Positions 7,075 to 12,121 of a stretch of 12,121 nucleotides of DNA are shown here, piece by piece. A program made the translations under genes and the position numbers. Below the pieces are notes generated by a model that was given only the letters and a program-made list of their open reading frames with translations, was not told where the DNA came from and searched no databases. Position 1 is the stretch's first letter; the number at the start of each line of letters is the position of its first letter. This DNA is from Prolixibacteraceae bacterium (GTDB lineage Bacteria > Bacteroidota > Bacteroidia > Bacteroidales > Prolixibacteraceae), in contig DPRM01000120.1 of the NCBI GenBank assembly GCA_003537645.1, positions 1 through 12,121 of the forward strand, written 5' to 3'.

Positions 7075-7390
7075 TCGAAAATAATGGTATTAATTAGTTG
7101 ATTATTAAGCGTTTTAATGAAACTCATATACCAGAGAGCAACCACTTCGAATATTAATTTTCTTTTTATGCCGCCACCATTGAAATAATTTCCAGCGGCA
7201 TGTTCGCTTCATATACTCTAATAGTTTGTTTTTAATTGTCACATAGAATTCGCATGAAGCTTATTGCCATTCTAATGATTGATTCTATTATCATGCTCAT
7301 TTCATTCAGTAAAGCATCTTTAGATGGGTAAAGATAATAATCCAAGCATTCAATGAAACACATATCTTTATTATTTTAGATAATATGAAA
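7075..7390. other. Gene-poor region upstream of the glycosidase gene
   Basis: About 316 bp of AT-rich DNA between the glycosidase start and the rplT terminator. I see no convincing gene. It contains an inverted repeat, ATGCCGC (7168-7174) and GCGGCAT (7195-7201), with a 20-nt loop that itself carries GAAATAATTTC. The region should hold the glycosidase promoter, but no clear TAnnTTTG box stands out on the minus strand. A 32-codon basic reading frame (complement of 7114-7212) crosses the repeat and is not supported as a gene. Confidence 0.5.
7168..7201. repeat. Inverted repeat, 7-bp arms
   Basis: ATGCCGC at 7168-7174 pairs perfectly with GCGGCAT at 7195-7201. It is GC-rich against an AT-rich background, and the loop holds a second small palindrome, GAAATAATTTC (7182-7192). 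On the plus strand the T run precedes rather than follows the stem, and on the minus strand an A run follows, so it is not a normal intrinsic terminator in either direction. An operator for the glycosidase gene, about 95-130 bp upstream of its start, is possible. Confidence 0.4.
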
Positions 7391-7420
7391 CAAAAAACCC
7401 CGCTTTGCAGCGAGGTTTCG
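7391..7420 (-). terminator. Intrinsic terminator of the thrS-infC-rpmI-rplT operon
   Basis: Read on the minus strand, AAACCTCGC (7418-7410), loop TGCAAA, and GCGGGGTTT (7403-7395) form a 9-bp stem with one G-U pair, followed by a T run (7397-7392). The G-U is a C-A mismatch on the plus strand, so the minus direction is favoured. It starts 35 bp past the rplT stop. Confidence 0.9.
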
Positions 7421-7452
7421 TATGTTTATATCACCTATATAACCGGAAATTG

Positions 7453-7797
7453 TTATTTCACCTTATCAACAATTGCCTGAAAAGCTACCGGGTGATTCAT
7501 TGCTAAATCAGCCAAAACTTTACGGTTAATCTCGATGTTTGCTTTTTTAAGCAAACCGATGAATTTTGAATAAGATAGTCCATCGGCACGAACAGCAGCG
7601 TTGATACGCTGAATCCATAAAGCGCGAAAATTTCTCTTATTTACTTTTCTGTCTCTGTAGGCATATTGCAAACCCTTTTCCCAGGTATTTTTTGCAACTG
7701 TCCATACATTTTTGCGGGCACCGAAGTTACCTTTGGTAAGCTTCAGGATTTTTTTTCTGTGAGCCCGTGATGCTACTGCATTTACTGATCTTGGCAT
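7453..7797 (-). CDS. rplT: 50S ribosomal protein L20 (bL20)
   Basis: A 114-residue, very basic protein with the unmistakable L20 sequence: MPRSVNAVASRAHRKK at the N-terminus (the long basic extension that threads into 23S rRNA), RKNVWTVAKNTWEKGL at residues 28-43, YRDRKVNKRNFRALWI at 47-62 and the globular C-terminal domain. L20 is needed early in 50S assembly, and in several bacteria it represses its own operon by binding mRNA. It is the last gene of the operon and is followed by a strong terminator. It is separated from rpmI by 104 bp, unlike the 25-29 bp gaps elsewhere in the operon, and that spacer holds a hairpin (see separate entry). Confidence 0.98.
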   Translation of the reverse strand: MPRSVNAVASRAHRKKILKLTKGNFGARKNVWTVAKNTWEKGLQYAYRDRKVNKRNFRALWIQRINAAVRADGLSYSKFIGLLKKANIEINRKVLADLAMNHPVAFQAIVDKVK

Positions 7798-7817
7798 AAT
7801 AACTGATTTTAGAATGG

Positions 7818-7851
7818 TTAGCGTCCCAAATTACAGGGATCTTGAAGCTAA
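7818..7851 (-). promoter_or_regulatory. Candidate L20-responsive hairpin in the rpmI-rplT spacer
   Basis: On the minus strand the RNA can form an outer stem TTAGC/GCTAA (7851-7847 with 7822-7818) and an inner stem TCCC/GGGA (7839-7836 with 7827-7824), separated by a one-sided internal loop (7 nt against 1 nt). The structure ends 20 nt before the rplT start codon, where it could affect ribosome access. L20 autoregulation through mRNA mimics of its rRNA site is known in E. coli and Bacillus; that this is such a site is inference from position and shape. Confidence 0.4.
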
Positions 7852-7901
7852 TTCATTCGATTGATAACTTAATTACTCTTACTCTGAAAAAGAAAACAAT
7901 A

Positions 7902-8096
7902 CTATATGGTCAACATAGCTTTAACATTCGACAAGTCAGATTTTGCAACTGTTGTCCAGTAAGTCAGATTACGTTTCTGCTTAGTTGACTTTTTGGTCAA
8001 AATGTGACTTTTGAACGCATGTTTTCTTTTAATTTTTCCGGTGCCGGTTAGTCTAAACCTTTTTTTTGCTCCGGAGATGGTTTTCATCTTTGGCAT
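7902..8096 (-). CDS. rpmI: 50S ribosomal protein L35 (bL35)
   Basis: A 64-residue, strongly basic protein of the usual L35 length and sequence: MPKMKTISGAKKRFRLTGTG at the start, KIKRKHAFKSHILTKKS in the middle and a short C-terminal tail (VKAMLTI). It binds 23S rRNA in the large ribosomal subunit. It follows infC by 29 bp and precedes rplT, the conserved order in most bacteria. No Shine-Dalgarno is obvious. Nothing unusual is seen. Confidence 0.98.
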   Translation of the reverse strand: MPKMKTISGAKKRFRLTGTGKIKRKHAFKSHILTKKSTKQKRNLTYWTTVAKSDLSNVKAMLTI

Positions 8097-8125
8097 CTTC
8101 CTAATAATTAATTTATGTAAGAAAT

Positions 8126-8686
8126 TTATTTCTTCTTTTTAGGTGAAATAAACATGGTCATTCTTTTTCCTTCGAGTTGGGGCAATTGTTCTACTTTTCC
8201 AACTTCTTCCAATTCCTGTGCAAATCTTAGTAATAAAATTTCGCCTTGTTCTTTAAATAAGATTGATCTGCCTTTAAAAAACACATACGCTTTTACTTTG
8301 GCGCCCTCTTGCAAAAATTTTTCTGCATGCCGTAGTTTAAACTGAAAATCATGGTCATCCGTATTTGGACCGAACCTGATTTCTTTCACTACAACCTGAA
8401 CCGTTTTGGCTTTAATTTCCTTCTGTTTCTTTTTCTGCTGATAAAGGAACTTCTGGTAATCAGTAATTTTACAAACGGGTGGGTCAGCGTTTGGCGAGAT
8501 TTCTACAAGGTCAAGTTCAAGTGCATCGGCCATTTTCAAGGCTTCCGAAAGTGTAAAAACACCCGGATTCTCAATATTATCGCCAACTACCCGAACCTGC
8601 TGGGTACGAATTTTCTCATTTATCCGGTGCTGAGGAGCAAGTTCTGCTCTTCCACCATTGTATGGTCTTTTTACAGCTATGGCCAA
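8126..8686 (-). CDS. infC: Translation initiation factor IF-3 (non-ATG start)
   Basis: IF3 binds the 30S subunit, prevents premature 50S joining and checks start codons and initiator tRNA. The 186-codon frame shows the N-domain block RINEKIRTQQVRVVGDN, the central DLVEISPNADPPVCKI, the lysine-rich linker YQQKKKQKEIK and the C-domain KEIRFGPNTDDHDFQFKL and KVKAYVFFKGR. The reading frame is closed by TAG at 8695-8693. The only plausible starts after it are TTG (8686-8684) and ATA (8680-8678); no in-frame ATG exists before the conserved domain. A perfect AGGAGG (8694-8689) lies 2 nt from TTG, which is too close, but 8 nt from ATA. ATA is thus the better start, giving 184 residues. Rare start codons on infC let IF3 repress its own synthesis (AUU in E. 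coli). The gene begins 25 bp after the thrS stop and ends 29 bp before rpmI. Confidence 0.96.
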   Translation of the reverse strand: MAIAVKRPYNGGRAELAPQHRINEKIRTQQVRVVGDNIENPGVFTLSEALKMADALELDLVEISPNADPPVCKITDYQKFLYQQKKKQKEIKAKTVQVVVKEIRFGPNTDDHDFQFKLRHAEKFLQEGAKVKAYVFFKGRSILFKEQGEILLLRFAQELEEVGKVEQLPQLEGKRMTMFISPKKKK

Positions 8687-8688
8687 AT

Positions 8689-8694
8689 CCTCCT
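8689..8694 (-). promoter_or_regulatory. Perfect Shine-Dalgarno of infC
   Basis: AGGAGG on the minus strand, in the 25-bp thrS-infC spacer. Strong SD sequences are rare in Bacteroidota, where most mRNAs lack them; none of the other genes here has one. Its spacing (8 nt to ATA, 2 nt to TTG) decides the likely infC start. It also overlaps the in-frame TAG that closes the frame upstream. Confidence 0.8.
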
Positions 8695-8711
8695 ATTTTA
8701 AGTTTATAATT

Positions 8712-10661
8712 TTAATTGTATAACGATGATAATTGATCTTTTACTTCCGCTTTTAAAAAATCAGCAAACTCCTGAAGATTCATCGATCCTTTATCTCCAT
8801 CGCCTTGCCTTCTTACCGAAACCATTTGACTTTCAGCTTCTTGCTCACCAACTATCAATAAATAAGGGATACGTTTCAACTCGTTATCCCTGATTTTACG
8901 ACCAATTTTCTCATTACGGTCGTCAATGATCGTGCGAATATCGCAATTATTTAGAAATTCCGAAACACTTTTCGAATATTCATTGTACTTTTCACTGATT
9001 GGTAACACCACTACCTGATCGGGAGTTAGCCAAAGAGGGAATTTTCCGGCAGTATGTTCAATTAAAACAGCCACAAACCGTTCCATCGATCCGAAAGGCG
9101 CACGATGGATCATCACCGGACGATGACGCTTATCATCGGCTCCGATATACTCCAGCTCGAACCGCTCCGGAAGATTGTAGTCAACCTGAATGGTACCCAA
9201 CTGCCAGCTGCGTCCCAAAGCATCTTTGATCATGAAATCCAGTTTCGGACCATAAAAAGCGGCTTCTCCCAGCACTGTCACTGTTTTCAAACCTTTCTCG
9301 GCCGAAGCTTCAATAATGGCTTGTTCGGCTTTGTCCCAGTTTTCAGTCGAACCAATATATTTTTCAGGTTTATTCGGATCGCGCAGTGAAATCTGGGCTG
9401 AATAATTTTCAAAATCAAGCGCTTTGAAAATGATGAAAATGATATCGATAACTTTCTTGAATTCTTCTTTTATCTGATCGGGACGGCAGAAAAGATGAGC
9501 ATCATCCTGTGTAAATCCACGAACACGGGTTAAGCCGTGTAATTCGCCACTTTGCTCGTACCGATATACTGTACCAAACTCAGCCATGCGAATGGGCAAA
9601 TCTTTGTAAGAGCGGGGTTTGAATTTATATAACTCGCAATGGTGAGGACAGTTCATTGGTTTTAGCATGTACTCCTCTCCTTCAGCCGGAGTTTTAATAG
9701 TCTGGAAAGAATCAGCTCCGTATTTCTGGAAATGTCCGGAAGTTTTGTACAGGTTAATATCGCCAATGTGCGGGGTAATAACCTGTTCGTAACCAAATTT
9801 TTTCTGTACACGTTTCAGAAAGTCCTCTAATTGCTGACGAAGCATTGCTCCTTTAGGTAACCACATTGGCAATCCCTGTCCTACATTCTGAGAGAATGTG
9901 AACAGTTCCATTTCCTTGCCAATTTTGCGGTGATCGCGTTTTTTGGCTTCTTCAATCAGGACAAGGTATTCTTCCAGCATTTTTTGCTTTGGAAATGTAA
10001 TTCCGTAAACGCGGGTAAGCATTTTATTTTTTTCGTTGCCGCGCCAATAAGCACCTGCAATTGAAGTTAGTTTTACAGCTTTTATAAAACTAGTATTTGG
10101 CAAATGGGGTCCGCGACACAAATCAGTAAATCCTCCCTGATTGTAAACAGTAATGGTTCCGTCTTCCAGTTCACTTATCAATTCCTCTTTCAGCACATCG
10201 CCCTTTTCTGTAAACATTTTGAGCGCGTTTTCTTTCGAAATTTCAGTTCTTACGATATCATGTTTTTCCCTGGCGAGTTCAATTATTTTCTTTTCGATTT
10301 TTTCCAGATCTTTTTCGCTTAGCTGCTGCCCTTGCGGAAGATCAATATCGTAATAAAATCCATTGTCAACTGTTGGACCAATACCAAATTGGGTTCCAGG
10401 ATATATTGATTCGATTGCTTCGGCCATAAGGTGTGCCGACGAATGCCAGAATGTTTCCTGTCCTTCGCGATCGTCCCACAAAAACAGCTTTATGTGAGCA
10501 TCGTTGTTAATCGGGCGGCTAAGATCCCAAACCTCTCCGTTTACTGAAATGGATAAAACATCTTTTGCGAGCCGGCTGCTAATGGCCATGGCAATATCAA
10601 AACCGGTAACTCCGCTTTCGAATTCCCTGACACTATTATCGGGTAAAGTAATTTTAATCAT
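8712..10661 (-). CDS. thrS: Threonyl-tRNA synthetase
   Basis: This class II synthetase charges tRNA-Thr and edits mischarged Ser-tRNA-Thr. At 649 residues it is full length. The TGS domain covers about residues 1-62. The editing domain carries HSSAH (H73, H77) and LCRGPH (C182, H186). The catalytic core has MNCPHH at 336-341 (zinc ligand C338), motif 2 with TVYRYEQSGELHGLTRVRG at 364-382, DDAHLFC with H389, and motif 3 with HRAPFGSMERF at 519-529 (H519, third zinc ligand). The C-terminal anticodon-binding domain starts near 545 (DQVVVLPI). All key residues are present. It is the first gene of the operon, preceded by a clear -7 box about 29 bp upstream. No T-box-like leader fits in that short space, so control is not by tRNA sensing of that kind. 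Confidence 0.98.
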   Translation of the reverse strand: MIKITLPDNSVREFESGVTGFDIAMAISSRLAKDVLSISVNGEVWDLSRPINNDAHIKLFLWDDREGQETFWHSSAHLMAEAIESIYPGTQFGIGPTVDNGFYYDIDLPQGQQLSEKDLEKIEKKIIELAREKHDIVRTEISKENALKMFTEKGDVLKEELISELEDGTITVYNQGGFTDLCRGPHLPNTSFIKAVKLTSIAGAYWRGNEKNKMLTRVYGITFPKQKMLEEYLVLIEEAKKRDHRKIGKEMELFTFSQNVGQGLPMWLPKGAMLRQQLEDFLKRVQKKFGYEQVITPHIGDINLYKTSGHFQKYGADSFQTIKTPAEGEEYMLKPMNCPHHCELYKFKPRSYKDLPIRMAEFGTVYRYEQSGELHGLTRVRGFTQDDAHLFCRPDQIKEEFKKVIDIIFIIFKALDFENYSAQISLRDPNKPEKYIGSTENWDKAEQAIIEASAEKGLKTVTVLGEAAFYGPKLDFMIKDALGRSWQLGTIQVDYNLPERFELEYIGADDKRHRPVMIHRAPFGSMERFVAVLIEHTAGKFPLWLTPDQVVVLPISEKYNEYSKSVSEFLNNCDIRTIIDDRNEKIGRKIRDNELKRIPYLLIVGEQEAESQMVSVRRQGDGDKGSMNLQEFADFLKAEVKDQLSSLYN

Positions 10662-10689
10662 TGGGTTTTATTGTATAAAAAACAGGGTG

Positions 10690-10697
10690 CAAAGATA
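10690..10697 (-). promoter_or_regulatory. Promoter -7 box of the thrS operon
   Basis: The minus strand reads TATCTTTG, an exact match to the Bacteroidota sigma-70 type -7 consensus TAnnTTTG, followed by CACCC, where transcription would begin. About 20 nt upstream only a weak -33 (CTGTTT) is seen. The expected 5-prime leader is only about 20-25 nt. Confidence 0.65.
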
Positions 10698-10775
10698 AAT
10701 AATAATACATGATATTAAACAGAGGTAGTTTGTTTTTCGAAGTAAAATAAGTATTCAGGCCTAATTCAGAAAAAA

Positions 10776-10825
10776 AATAACCGGCTTTAGTCTGCTTAAT
10801 TTCAAAACAGCTAAAGTCGGTTATT
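10776..10825 (-). terminator. Intrinsic terminator of the DUF6588 gene
   Basis: Arms 10776-10790 and 10811-10825 form a 15-bp stem with one mismatch and a 20-nt loop that can add a CTG/CAG extension. Read on the minus strand, a run of eight T follows the stem (10777-10770), 19 bp past the stop of the upstream gene. It insulates that gene from thrS. Confidence 0.85.
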
Positions 10826-10843
10826 AAGAATCTTCTTCTGTAG

Positions 10844-11872
10844 TTATCTCGCACCTAAACTCACACCTACATTGTAGGAGGTATATTGTGATTTGTTGAC
10901 AGAACCAAATATGCTAAAAAATGCTAATTTCAATCTTAAGCCAGCATCCAGACTAATATTTGAAGTTTCAAAAGGAATAGCCACAGGGTCTTCCAGTGTC
11001 TCTCTACTTGTAAAATCCTGTCCGGCAACATTTACATTAGTAACAATTACATACTTACCAATCAAATCAACATTCGATTTACTGGCACTTTGCCCGATTC
11101 CTCCAAATACCGTGAGGACGCTTATTTTCTTGGAAACTACAAGTCCAAATTTGGTTGTTTTTGTATTCACCCTCAATAACTGATTGCCATCGTCGGCAAA
11201 CTCGATTGCTGAATTTGCAAGCGAATTCAATTCGCTTTGAGCTGTAACTTCAGAATAACTTCCAAACAACGAAGCATCGAAAGGAAGCTCCTTAAGAACA
11301 GGTATCCATTCCATAAAATTATGCTTTACCCCTGCTCCCCAAAAACCGATTTTCATTTCATCGCCACTATTATCATATTTCATTTCAGGCACATAACGAC
11401 CAATTACATCTGTATGTGGAAGCAATCCAAAACCAATCTGAACCATTGGTACAGGTACCATATCCATCCCTGTTCCATTCGGGCTCGAAAATTCAATCGG
11501 ACTATCTTTGACACCAAGTAATGGTCTGACAGCCGCTTCTCCGGCAACTGTTGGGGCAATAGTTCCACCGCTTCTCACCTCCATATTGACCAACCCCAGT
11601 TTATTTATATCAAAAGTCTTAGATTCCTCCGGAATTTGAATGGCGCTAACACTAACTGTTAAATCAAAGCCAAACAATTTATGAGTTTTCGCAGAATTGT
11701 ACCATCCATTGTTTAAACCATCGCCCAAAGCAAAAGCATAGGGCTCCAGGTATGCTTTAAATAATGTATTAGCATCTTTCTGACCACCTTTTAAAAATTG
11801 AACAACATCCGTTTGCGAAAATGTCATCAGACTAAAAAAACTCATACAAGCGAGCAAAATCCATTTTTTCAT
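10844..11872 (-). CDS. DUF6588 family exported protein
   Basis: A 342-residue protein with a signal peptide (MKKWILLACMSFFSLMTFS, likely cleavage before Gln20). The mature part shows alternating beta-strand patterns and ends in SYNVGVSLGAR, which suggests a beta-barrel-like outer-membrane or periplasmic protein. The stretches YLEPYAFALGDGLNNGWYNSAK at about residues 42-63 (early conserved block) and GFGLLPHTDVIGRYVPE in the middle fit what I recall as DUF6588, a Bacteroidota family without known function. The assignment is from memory of the pattern, not a search. It has its own -7 box (about 52 bp upstream) and its own terminator, so it is a single-gene unit. It is divergent from the secreted-protein gene at the right edge. 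Confidence 0.75.
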   Translation of the reverse strand: MKKWILLACMSFFSLMTFSQTDVVQFLKGGQKDANTLFKAYLEPYAFALGDGLNNGWYNSAKTHKLFGFDLTVSVSAIQIPEESKTFDINKLGLVNMEVRSGGTIAPTVAGEAAVRPLLGVKDSPIEFSSPNGTGMDMVPVPMVQIGFGLLPHTDVIGRYVPEMKYDNSGDEMKIGFWGAGVKHNFMEWIPVLKELPFDASLFGSYSEVTAQSELNSLANSAIEFADDGNQLLRVNTKTTKFGLVVSKKISVLTVFGGIGQSASKSNVDLIGKYVIVTNVNVAGQDFTSRETLEDPVAIPFETSNISLDAGLRLKLAFFSIFGSVNKSQYTSYNVGVSLGAR

Positions 11873-11924
11873 ACCAACCGTGTTTTGTTAAAATTTTTAA
11901 ATTCTACAATTTACAAGTTCATAA

Positions 11925-11932
11925 CAAAGATA
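11925..11932 (-). promoter_or_regulatory. Promoter -7 box of the DUF6588 gene
   Basis: The minus strand reads TATCTTTG, identical to the thrS box and an exact TAnnTTTG match. TTG of ATGTTG lies 17 nt upstream as a possible -33 element. The predicted leader is about 45 nt. Confidence 0.6.
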
Positions 11933-12047
11933 TTATTTTCAGGTTCAAACAACATGATTTTAAAAGCTTATATGACACAACGGCTTTTTTATATCGAATA
12001 TTTTTCGAAGTTTTGAAACTCATTAAAAAGCTCTAATAATCCATATC

Positions 12048-12121
12048 ATGAATATCAGACAAATATTATCCCTTTTTCTTCTATGTATTTCAATTCCTGC
12101 TATTTCGCAAAAGAAAATTGA
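12048..12121 (+). CDS. Secreted protein, N-terminus only (cut by window edge)
   Basis: From the ATG at 12048 the frame stays open to the window end, 24 full codons. They encode a typical signal peptide: MNIRQ, a hydrophobic core LSLFLLCISIPA, then AIS-Q with likely cleavage before Gln, as in many Bacteroidota exported proteins. The mature protein begins QKKI and is otherwise outside the window, so no function can be given. It is divergent from the DUF6588 gene, with 175 bp between the starts. No exact TAnnTTTG box is seen on the plus strand; TATTTTTC near 11999 is the closest. Confidence 0.65.
   Translation, partial: MNIRQILSLFLLCISIPAISQKKI

Noticed and set aside
7114..7212. A 32-codon basic peptide (starts MKRTCRWKLF) in the gene-poor region
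   Set aside because: Short, no ribosome site or promoter, and its tryptophan/lysine content comes from the inverted repeat and AT-rich DNA; probably chance.
10654..10854. A 66-codon minus-strand frame between the DUF6588 gene and thrS
   Set aside because: It runs through the intrinsic terminator and the thrS promoter, overlaps both neighbouring genes and has no recognisable features.

Overview
The window looks like chromosomal DNA of a member of the Bacteroidota, probably a Bacteroidales/Marinilabiliales-type bacterium. The signs are moderate to low GC, few Shine-Dalgarno sites, signal peptides ending in (F/I)S-Q, two clear Bacteroidota -7 promoter boxes (TATCTTTG), a DUF6588-type protein and a radical SAM/lipoprotein gene pair. 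The lineage below phylum level is inference. I see no insertion sequence, prophage, CRISPR array, tRNA or rRNA.

Left part (1-3206, all minus strand): a ferredoxin-NADP-reductase-type flavoprotein cut by the window edge, lipoyl synthase (lipA), a radical SAM/SPASM enzyme, and a small lipoprotein whose stop codon overlaps the radical SAM start (ATGA). The last two form the two-gene arrangement I know from TIGRFAMs as the 'rSAM/lipoprotein system'. Its chemistry and product were not characterised as far as I know, and it is the best candidate here for a poorly described biological system.

Middle part (3409-7452): a divergent pair on the plus strand, a Gfo/Idh/MocA oxidoreductase followed 13 bp later by an FRG-domain protein. 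These converge on a minus-strand secreted clan GH-D-like (alpha-galactosidase-like) glycosidase. The two convergent genes share one TTAA as both stop codons. A gene-poor stretch of about 380 bp follows and ends in the rplT terminator.

Right part (7391-10697, minus strand): the classical translation operon thrS-infC-rpmI-rplT, with a good promoter in front of thrS and a strong intrinsic terminator after rplT. infC cannot start at ATG: only TTG or ATA are available after an in-frame stop, and ATA lies 8 nt from a perfect AGGAGG. This suggests IF3 start-codon autoregulation. The rpmI-rplT spacer is unusually long and can form a two-part hairpin, a candidate L20-responsive leader. Upstream of the operon is a DUF6588 exported protein with its own promoter and terminator. 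At the right edge a divergent secreted protein starts and is cut after its signal peptide.
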